Made by a program: the position numbers and the translations under genes. 64,000 bases of DNA, taken from NCBI GenBank assembly GCA_009746045.1, contig RPFO01000026.1:549849-613848 (forward strand), read 5' to 3'. Shown piece by piece: positions 55,640-64,000 of this stretch. Position 1 is the stretch's first letter. Each line of letters starts with the position of its first letter. The notes under the pieces are model-generated. The model was not told where the DNA came from. It worked only from the letters and a program-made list of their open reading frames with translations, and ran no database searches. Source of the DNA: Mesostigma viride (Eukaryota > Streptophyta > Mesostigmatophyceae > Mesostigmatales > Mesostigmataceae).

Positions 55640-56830
55640 AAACGAAATTTTAGTATCTAAGCTCCGCAGCGCTTGCTGAATTTGCCCCGGAAGCCCGGGG
55701 GCACTTTCCCCGCTGAAAAAGGTGTCCGCGGAAGCGTATTGTAGTGTCACCTGGTCTGTGCGGGCAAGATGGCCGGCAAAGAGGAGGATCGAGGCGGCCG
55801 GTGTCGGATCGGGTATGGCCTACTGTATGGGTGACAAGAGGGAGCCAGCTCATGGTAGAGCTCGGCCCGAGTGCGGCACTCGATCTTGGTATATATATTT
55901 TAAAAATATAATTACTTACAGCAGAGTGAAATCACTCAAACCAAAGCAAACTCGATCTTGGTATATATATAGCGGACGCCGATCAAGGATATGACGGAGC
56001 ATTCGAGTGACGGTACGGTACGGCCGTCAAGCTGCTTGCTCTCGGACGGCGCCTACGGCTGGTCCGGTGCCCAGGGTCCACGCCTCGATCGCAGCCGTAA
56101 AGGAGGATGCTGAGGATCGACATGCAAGGGCCTTGAACAGAATGCGCTTAATTAATTGCACCTCACTCAGGTAGCAACATCATTGTCCAGACGGCCTGTC
56201 GTGGCGGTGGCGGGCTGACCAGGCCGGCCGGCCTGGCAAATGCGGGCAATGATGTCAAGATGTCCTCGGCCGTGGAGGGGAGCCATGGCTGCCAAGCTGG
56301 AGCTAGTAGTGAAGCGAGTCGCCGGGGAGACGGCCGGCGGGCTCCCGTCCATGGCAAGAGGATCGAGGAGGGTGGACGTGCCCACGGGTGGTCCCATGCA
56401 TATGCGCATGCAGCGGGGAAGCCGATGGCCACCATGACCTCCGTTTTCTTGCTGATCATTAGCCCCACCGCCCGTGCTTCCAGTGCATGACAAGCTATCT
56501 CTAAGCCATGGGGTCTCCGGCGAGCGCCGTGTTATCAGGGTTAAGCCCCGGCCCGCCGGCACTGGGCCCATATATGCACATCCGTATCCACTAATTCAGT
56601 TGGTCGATCCATGCGCGTGGCGAAATATATGGCGAGCAGAGAGCTAGTGGGCGGTGGTCGCAGCTAGAGTGGTATATGCCGGGTGACCAAAGGGAGCTCG
56701 TGCGCGGTATACGTACGTATACATACGCGGTTGAGACACTCCCGGCCAGAGGCTCGAAACACACGCCCTGATGAGTCAAGCAAGCTGTTTTCGGCCCTGC
56801 ACCGTCTAGGTCATCTAGTCGCTCTACACG
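55640..56830. other. No gene seen
   Basis: Mixed sequence with a duplicated CTCGATCTTGGTATATATAT motif near 55881 and 55950. The short ORFs on both strands have no recognisable domain. Confidence 0.45.
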
Positions 56831-56837
56831 TCAGGCA

Positions 56838-57260
56838 GCCATAATTTCAATGCACAAGGCCGGCTACACATTTCCATCACCATTCATATTCATCATCCTG
56901 CACGACTCGAACACGCGGACAAGATAACAGCAGGCTCGAGCTACCGCATGGTCCGGATTCTCCCGATTTCTGGCCTGCGCTGGTTGTCACCTTGATACGG
57001 TTGTCTCCTCAAGTGATACGGTGCTCGCGGCCACATGCATGCAGGGCGAATAGTGACAAGATCGAGTACTGCATGATGAGTCGTCTGTAACATAAGTGTA
57101 CATAGTACTATATTCAGGTCCGACGCTAAGGACCAGGCATCTACACGTGGGATAATGTACATAAACAGATCATCAATTAATTAAGCTCAGTTGGGCACAT
57201 TAATTAATTAATTAATTAAACTCGTGCTCCCGTTGGCCGGGGACTTCACGGAGCGTTAAC
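56838..57260 (+). repeat. Left copy of a flanking direct repeat
   Basis: 56838-56998 (CAGCCATAATTTCAA...GCGCTGGTTGT) recurs at 60291-60443 with about 85-90% identity. The (TTAA)n / CTCGTGCTCCCGTT block at 57190-57235 recurs at 60500-60550. The two copies bracket the GGAT and GTTACCGGG arrays. Confidence 0.8.
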
Positions 57261-57280
57261 GTACGTACCCCGCGGTGCGT

Positions 57281-58534
57281 GGATGGATGGATGGATGGAT
57301 GGATGGATGGATGGATGGATGGATGGATGGATGGATGGATGGATGGATGGATGGATGGATGGATGGATGGATGGATGGATGGATGGATGGATGGATGGAT
57401 GGATGGATGGATGGATGGATGGATGGATGGATGGATGGATGGATGGATGGATGGATGGATGGATGGATGGATGGATGGATGGATGGATGGATGGATGGAT
57501 GGATGGATGGATGGATGGATGGATGGATGGATGGATGGATGGATGGATGGATGGATGGATGGATGGATGGATGGATGGATGGATGGATGGATGGATGGAT
57601 GGATGGATGGATGGATGGATGGATGGATGGATGGATGGATGGATGGATGGATGGATGGATGGATGGATGGATGGATGGATGGATGGATGGATGGATGGAT
57701 GGATGGATGGATGGATGGATGGATGGATGGATGGATGGATGGATGGATGGATGGATGGATGGATGGATGGATGGATGGATGGATGGATGGATGGATGGAT
57801 GGATGGATGGATGGATGGATGGATGGATGGATGGATGGATGGATGGATGGATGGATGGATGGATGGATGGATGGATGGATGGATGGATGGATGGATGGAT
57901 GGATGGATGGATGGATGGATGGATGGATGGATGGATGGATGGATGGATGGATGGATGGATGGATGGATGGATGGATGGATGGATGGATGGATGGATGGAT
58001 GGATGGATGGATGGATGGATGGATGGATGGATGGATGGATGGATGGATGGATGGATGGATGGATGGATGGATGGATGGATGGATGGATGGATGGATGGAT
58101 GGATGGATGGATGGATGGATGGATGGATGGATGGATGGATGGATGGATGGATGGATAGATGGATGGATGGATGGATGGATGGATGGATGGATGGATGGAT
58201 GGATGGATGGATGGATGGATGGATGGATGGATGGATGGATGGATGGATGGATGGATGGATGGATGGATGGATGGATGGATGGATGGATGGATGGATGGAT
58301 GGATGGATGGATGGATGGATGGATGGATGGATGGATGGATGGATGGATGGATGGATGGATGGATGGATGGATGGATGGATGGATGGATGGATGGATGGAT
58401 GGATGGATGGATGGATGGATGGATGGATCGGGATGGATGGATGGATGGATGGATGGATGGATGGATGGATGGATGGATGGATGGATGGATGGATGGATGG
58501 ATGGATGGATGGATGGATGGATGGATGGATGGAT
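57281..58534. repeat. (GGAT)n microsatellite, 1,254 bp
   Basis: About 313 tandem GGAT units with only two visible breaks: a G-to-A change at 58157 and a CG insertion at 58429-58430. All three plus frames and one minus frame are open, but this is not coding. Confidence 0.98.
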
Positions 58535-58689
58535 TTGCTGAGCTTCGCTCATTTTATATATGACGCGTGGACGGGCTCAAAGGGGACCGACCTGCCGTAG
58601 GTAGCGTAAGACTAGCGCTTGTCACGAGGGTACTGCACCGGCCGGCCCTTTTTGTGCCTAGGCTGAGTGTGGTTCCGGAGTGCAGGCCT

Positions 58690-58830
58690 AGGTAGCTTCT
58701 AACGTACGTCACTAGACCTTGTTACCTGCGCCAGCCGCCAGGCGTGGCGCAACTGTGATTGGCAGTCAGTACACCTTGTACCTGCGCCAGCCGGCAGGCC
58801 TGCGTGGCGCAATGTGAATGATAGTCAGTA
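58690..58830. repeat. Tandem duplication of about 65 bp
   Basis: CTTGTTACCTGCGCCAGCCG...GGCGCAACTGTGATTGGCAGTCAGTAC is repeated with CTTGTACCTGCGCCAGCCGG and small indels. Confidence 0.8.
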
Positions 58831-58834
58831 CTTA

Positions 58835-59815
58835 GAGTGGTGTAGTAGGGGACGTAGGGAGGCCTCTTTTCAGCTTCGCAACTTGATCCCAGCATTTGCT
58901 GGCAAGGTCGGCTGGCCGCTATGGCGGCTGCGCTGAATGTAAGACGATGCTATCGGCCTCTCCGGGCGTGGAGAGGCCTGGAATAAAATTCTTTATGTTC
59001 GCCACCCACCGTTACAGGCCACGGTAATGGTTGTTGGGTGGGGGGCTCTACGTTTTGAGTAAAATGGTGTGATTTCCGGCGCTGGGCCCACTGACGATTC
59101 CCCTCTACCCCTGGGTGCGGCAAGCGGCTTCCTGACACTGGGGAAGCTGCGATTTTAGTCGGACAACGTCAGGGAAGGAGCCATACAGGCCAGGGCCAGC
59201 GGCTACGGTGGAAAGAATCACAGGTGGAGGCGAATCTGCCTTAAACGTGGAGATGGCTAGCGCGGGGTGCCAGGGTAGCCCATAACTGCCAGGAGCCTGA
59301 CAGCGGACCCGATCTTTCGGCCTGTGGCCAGACGGGAGTTTCGGGGAGGATGCGGGGCTGGAGCGAATCTTAGTGGGAGGAGCGCGCTCTTCATCATTGC
59401 CCAGTTTTTCAGCAAAGAATGTTCGCCTGGCGGGGCTGAAATTCTTGCTGTTTTATCGCCTTGTTTTTATCCTGTATGATGCATTATAGGAAAAGCGATA
59501 AAGAGTTCGGTTCAGCCAGGGGGGCATATCTATGCCATAAAAAAAAATTCCTACAACAACACAAGCCCTGGTCAGGGCCTTGGCTAAGCAGTTTCCAAGC
59601 CAAGGCCTTGGTAGGGTAGAGGGCCTATCGCCACAAAGGTTTCAATGCCGGGAAATCCCAGCCTCGGGGGTGGGGCTGGTGATGGGTCCTGGGCTTGTAA
59701 GAGACGGTCCGGGGGCGTAAGGCCTAATGAGCAGCCGCTGGAAACCGCCCCCCTAACGGGGGGAACGACATGGGTGCCGCCCTGCGTCCGCCGGGAAACC
59801 GTACACTAGAAAAGG
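58835..59815. other. No gene seen
   Basis: Apart from the hairpin at 59577 I see no coding frame, repeat array or RNA gene. Confidence 0.45.
59577..59608. repeat. Perfect 10-bp stem hairpin
   Basis: GGCCTTGGCT and AGCCAAGGCC are separated by 12 bases. No T-run follows, and no function is assigned. Confidence 0.6.
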
Positions 59816-59818
59816 AGA

Positions 59819-60283
59819 TGACCGGGCGGTAACACGCCCGGTAACACGAACGAACCCGGTAACATGCCCGGTAACATGAACGGACCCATGTTACCGGACG
59901 GTAACAAGGGTCCGTTCATGTTACCGGGCGGTAACATGGGTCCGTTCATGTTACCGGGCCAGTTCGTGTTACCGGGCCGGTTACCGGGTTCGTTCGTGTT
60001 ACCGGGCGTGTTACCGGGCACGTTCATGCTACGATGCCTGTTACCGGGCATGTTCATGTTACCGGGCCAGTTCGTGTTACCGGGCCGGTTACCGGGCATG
60101 TTCGTGTTACCGGGCGTGTTACCGGGTACGTTCATGTTACGATGCCTGTTACCGGGCATGTTCATGTTACCGGGCTAGTGCGTGTTACCGGGCCGGTTAC
60201 CGGGCATGTTCGTGTTACTGGGCGTGTTACCGGGCACGTTCATGGTACGTTGCCGGTTACCGGGCATGTTCATGTTACTCTAC
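59819..60283. repeat. GTTACCGGG array with an inversion
   Basis: Units such as GTTACCGGGCATGTTCAT and GTTACCGGGCCAGTTCGT repeat about every 18 bp. Left of about 59888 they are in the opposite orientation (CCCGGTAAC), so the array folds back on itself. Motif shared with 24280-24965. Confidence 0.9.
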
Positions 60284-60290
60284 ACGTAAG

Positions 60291-60570
60291 CCAGCCATAA
60301 TTTCAACGCATGTAAGGCTACACATTTCCATCTCCATTCATATTCATCATCATGAACCGGACTCGCCAACGCGGACAAGATAACGGCAGGCTCGAGCTAC
60401 CATGGTCCGGATTCTCCCGATTTCTGGCCTGCGCTGGTTGTCTCCTTGATAAATGACATGTCGGTGCTGCATGGTTGACTCTCTTTGATATTACATAATT
60501 AAACTCGTTATTAATTAAACTCGTTATTAATTAAACTCGTGCTCCCGTTAGGGAGTCATGGAGCATATTA
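60291..60570 (+). repeat. Right copy of a flanking direct repeat
   Basis: Partner of 56838-57260, starting CAGCCATAATTTCAACG and ending with the TTAATTAAACTCGTGCTCCCGTT block. Slightly shortened. Confidence 0.8.
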
Positions 60571-60599
60571 ATTAACATCTTGCGTTCGTTGCCTATGTA

Positions 60600-62080
60600 C
60601 GGGATACTAGACGTGTCCTTCCAGTCCGTTTTGCTTGCCGTACGTTGCACCGTTCAGTACGAGGCACATTGATGTACGGTTCGAAGCACAGATATGTACT
60701 GCGCGTACTAACGCCTGGCACAAAACTTTCGCCGCGCGGATTTCAAATTTGGGGAACGGGTTGTTACCTCCAAAGAAAGACGTTAGAAGACCAGGGGCGG
60801 GGATGGCGGTCGGCGGACACGGAACTGACGAAAGCCATGAATGGCGACGGGCGGAAACATTATCGCCGCTGGCCAGTACGCCAGCGCTTGTGACAGTGCT
60901 GGCTCGGGACAAGATAGGGTTGACATGGCAGAATTCGTCTGGCAGGAATGGTGGACTGTTAAGGTCGGGAAAAGAAGGATTGCCAGCACGGAAAACTCTC
61001 AGCGAAGTTCAGAGAGTTTCCACATACAGTTTAGATGTAGGTCCGTAACCGAGTATGCCTGGAGAAATTCGATGTTATTCTGGTTGTTTTTTCAATGCGG
61101 CCTGGCAGTTTGTCAAGAATTGCTCAAATGAGCTAAGGATGGTGATTCCCACTACGTACACAGTGCCTCTTGTTAGGTAGCTAGGACGTCAGCCGCGGTT
61201 GTATTTCCACGACAGCACCGACGAGGAGCCAATCCTGGAGGCCTCTCCCGAATCCGGCAGTATGCAGGGGTAGCAATTCAAGAGAACGCGAGCGGTAAAT
61301 GGAGCGATGAGCTGCAGTGCAGACCGCATGGCAGCAGGGGTGGCAGCGAGAACCGCACTAGAAGCGGTTCTAGTAGCGACGACATGTGAGTGACATAAGT
61401 AACGAAGAATAAGCAGAGCGAGATTCTGGAGCTATCCAAAACCTACAAGGCCGTCATGGACAGGCTGTGATCGAAGAGGAATGGAGCTGGAAAATGAGCA
61501 ACGGCGTAGCTGAGCAAGGATACTTATGAGAATGCTTGGCAGGTTGCATTGGAAGGCCCATAGACCGCAAAAGCGGCATTCTGAGCAAAAGCTGGTTTCT
61601 TAGTATAGCATGAACTCTGAATTCTTGATTTCTTTTCCTCTTACATGCGTGGTCAATTTCATGAAGATGACCATCATGAAGTACCGTCCTTCGGCATTTT
61701 CGTGTGTACGTGCCCGTTTGTTGTCAAAGCACGTCCATGCAGACCTGAATCCCATGCAGGCCCCAAGCGTCAATTGCGACTATCTTTGCAAAGGAAAAGC
61801 ATCTAGACGTGTTTGATGAAGCCAGTAAGGTCAAATGTTTCATGGTGCTTCCTCATAGCCACATAGTTGATTAGATACTAACTTGGTTGGTCCATGCGTG
61901 AGTATGTGCGTGTTGTCATCAGTTTGCTACCTACTTTTAATTACCTTACCTACTTACTAGCTTTGTTATTGAAGGTATTTTCCTAATTTTGCACTGGAAT
62001 TCATTCCTCACATCACCACTATTCTTTCACCCCTTTGCAATCGCAACAGGAGGGACGGAGTGTTATCTTCTCCGCGGCCA
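60600..62080. other. No convincing gene
   Basis: A 137-codon open frame at 60635-61048 (plus) has no recognisable domain and ordinary composition, and it overlaps shorter frames. I do not call it a gene. Confidence 0.4.
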
Positions 62081-62089
62081 TGAGTTGTC

Positions 62090-62828
62090 CCTTCTGCGTG
62101 GTAAGTGTCATAAAGTTGATTAGTCCCTTGGTCCCTCACTTGCTCCTTGCTTCCTTGCATGCTTGCTTGCTTGCTGAGTTCGATAAAGCCCTTGCTTCCT
62201 TGCATGCTTGTTTCCGTTTTGCATGCTTGCTGCTTCTTTGCGTGGTTGCTTTCTTCCTTGATTAGGCCCTTGCTTCGTTGTATAGCCGCTTGCTGAATTT
62301 GATTAATTCCTTTCTTTATTCCCTTGCTTCCTTGCATGCGTGCTTCCTGAATGTAATCAGTCCCTTGCTTCCTTGGTTATTCCCATGCTTCCTTTGTCAG
62401 CCACTCTTCCTTGCATGCTTGCTGAATTTAATTAATGCCTTGCTTCCTTTGATATGACCCTGCCTACTTGGTTAGGCCGTTCCTTCCCTGCATGCTTGAC
62501 CACTTGCTGAATGGAAGCAGTCCCCTGATTCCTTTGTTAGGCCGTTGCTTCCTTTGTTAGCCCCTCTTCCTTGCATGCTTGCAATTGCTTGCTTGCTGAA
62601 TTTCATTAGTCCCTTGATTCCTTTGTTAGGCCCTTGCTTCCTTTTTTAGCCACTCTCTTCCTTGCGCGCATGTACGCTTGCTTGCTGAATTCAATTAGTC
62701 CCTTGCTTCCTTGGTTAGGCCCTTGCTTCCTTGGTTAGCCACTCTTGCTTGCTTGCTGAATTTAATTAGTCCCTTGCTTCCTCGGTTAGTCCGGCCTTGC
62801 TTCCTTGCATGCTTGCTTGGTGAATTTT
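62090..62828. repeat. Degenerate CCTTGCTTCCTTGCATGCTTGCTTGCTGAA repeat
   Basis: Irregular array of CTTGCTTCCTTG, GCATGCTTGCTTGCTGAATTTAATTAGTCC and TTGGTTAGGCC blocks, period about 50-70 bp. Confidence 0.85.
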
Positions 62829-64000
62829 AGTAGCCCTCTCTCCCCCCTCTCTCTCCCCTCTCTCTCCCCTCTCTCTCTCCTCTCTCTCCCCCTCGCTCCC
62901 CTCGCTCCCCCTCGCTCCCCCTCGCCCCCCTCGCCCCCCTCGCCCCCTCGCCCCCTCGCCCCCCTCGCCCCCCCCCCCTCGCCCCCCTCGCCCCCTCGCC
63001 CCCCCTCGCTCCCCCTCGCCCCCTCGCTCCCCCTCGCTGCCCTCGCTCCCCCTCGCTCCCCCTCGCTCCCCTCGCTCCCCCTCGCTCCCCTCGCTCCCCT
63101 CGCTCCCCCTCGCTCCCCCTCGCTCCCCCTCGCTCCCCTCGCTCCCCCTCGCTCCCCCTCGCTCCCTCGCCTCGCTCCCCTCGCTCCCCCTCGCTCCCCC
63201 TCGCCCCCCTCGCCCCCTCGCCCCCTCGCCCCCCCTCGCCCCCTCGCTCCCCTCGCTCCCCTCGCTCCCCCTCGCTCCCCTCGCCCCCCTCTCCCCCCTC
63301 TCTCTCCCCTCTCTCTCCCCTCTCTCCCCCTCGCTCCCCTCGCTCCCTCGCTCCCCTCGCTCCCCCTCGCTCCCCCTCGCTCCCCCTCGCTCCCCTCGCC
63401 CCCCCTGCCCCCTCGCCCCCCTCGCCCCCTCGCTCCCCTCGCTCCCCCTCGCTCCCCTCTCTCCCCCTCGCTCCCCTCGCTCCCCCTCGCTCCCCCTCGC
63501 TCCCCTCGCTCCCCTCGCTCCCCCTCGTCCCCCTCGCTCCCCTCGCTGCCCCTCGCCCCCCTCGCCCCCTGCCCCCCTCGCCCCCCTCGCCCCCCTCGCC
63601 CCCCTCGCCCCCCTCGCTCCCCTCGCTCCCCCTCGCTCCCCTCGCTCCCCCTCGCTGCCCCTCGCCCCCCTCGCTCCCCTCGCCCTCGCTCCCCCTCGCT
63701 CCCCTCGCTCCCCCCTCGCCCCCCTCGCTCCCTCGCTCCCCCTCTCTCTCCCCTCTCTCTCTCCTCTCTCTCCCCTCGCTCCCCTCGCTCCCCCTCGTCC
63801 CTCGCTCCCCCTCGCTGCCCCTCGTTCCCCCTCGCCCCCCCTTGCCCCCCTCGCCCCCCTCGCCCCCCTCGCCCCCTCGCCCCCCTCGCTCCCCTCGCCC
63901 CCCTCGCTCCCTCGCTCCCCTCGCTCCCCCTCGCCCCCACTCGCCCCCTCGCCCCCCTCGCCCCCCTCGCCCCCTCGCCCCCCCTCGCTCCCCCTCGCTC
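62829..64000. repeat. CT-rich (TCGCTCCCC)n-type array to window edge
   Basis: Variable 5-10-bp units CTCGCTCCC, CTCGCCCCC and CTCTCTCCC. The minus strand is purine-only for long stretches (GGGGAGCGAGGG), suited to triplex or quadruplex formation. Gly/Arg/Glu/Ser-rich ORFs here are artefacts. It continues beyond the window. Confidence 0.95.

Noticed and set aside
57212-58600. ORFs of 420-446 codons reading WMDG or HPSI repeats
   Set aside because: Translations of (GGAT)n; all three plus frames are open.
60635-61048. 137-codon plus ORF
   Set aside because: No domain, no codon or splice support, overlapped by other frames.
62786-63940. 384-codon Gly/Arg/Glu-rich ORF
   Set aside because: Reads the CT-rich array; runs without stops because the strand is almost all purine.

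Overview
The window is nuclear DNA of a eukaryote: it has GT-AG introns, a 17-exon housekeeping gene, LTR retrotransposons, a transposase-like gene and abundant simple-sequence DNA. GC-rich coding exons in a repeat-laden background, plus copia-type elements, suggest a microalga or similar protist. I cannot name the species from the sequence alone.

1-24 kb is a nested mobile-element block. A minus-strand transposase-like gene (about 6.14-21.4 kb) carries two complete LTR elements in its second coding exon, at sites only 10 bp apart. The first is a 2,843-bp gag-only element (7073-9915, TSD ATCTC). The second is a 9,268-bp autonomous copia-like element (9931-19198, TSD GAAAC). Both have LTR pairs that look identical by eye, and removing both elements joins the exon in frame. 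The 9.3-kb element itself holds a 1,433-bp insertion built from perfect 206-bp palindromes (15018-16450, TSD CCATC). A related copia-like element enters from the left edge; its 3' LTR probably ends at 6143, inside the last visible exon of the same transposase gene. Both autonomous elements encode INT, retropepsin-like PR, RT and RNase H in that order, with PR after INT, an HGDD RT box, and gag separated from pol by a single in-frame stop. A divergently oriented three-exon gene of unknown function (22351-23918) may be the second gene of the DNA transposon.

24-27 kb holds two tandem-repeat fields: GTTAC/GTAAC-based repeats, then about 70 copies of a 23-bp unit.

27.8-41.9 kb is a complete flap endonuclease 1 gene (FEN1, minus strand, 17 exons, 379 aa, every junction GT-AG and in phase). 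Its introns make up 92% of the locus and contain many minisatellites and homopolymers. 42.2-45.8 kb is a candidate TIR-bounded element of C-rich and repeated DNA. 46.3-51.8 kb is a CNNM-type membrane protein gene (plus strand, 3 exons), with a (CCA)n tract just before its third exon.

51.8-64 kb shows no convincing gene. It is repeats: tandem and inverted duplications, a 1.25-kb (GGAT)n array, a GTTACCGGG array, a duplicated flank around these, and a CT-rich array running off the right edge. Gene calls for FEN1, CNNM and the retroelement proteins rest on recognised motifs. Functions given for the transposase partner gene, ORF0 and the palindromic element are inference.
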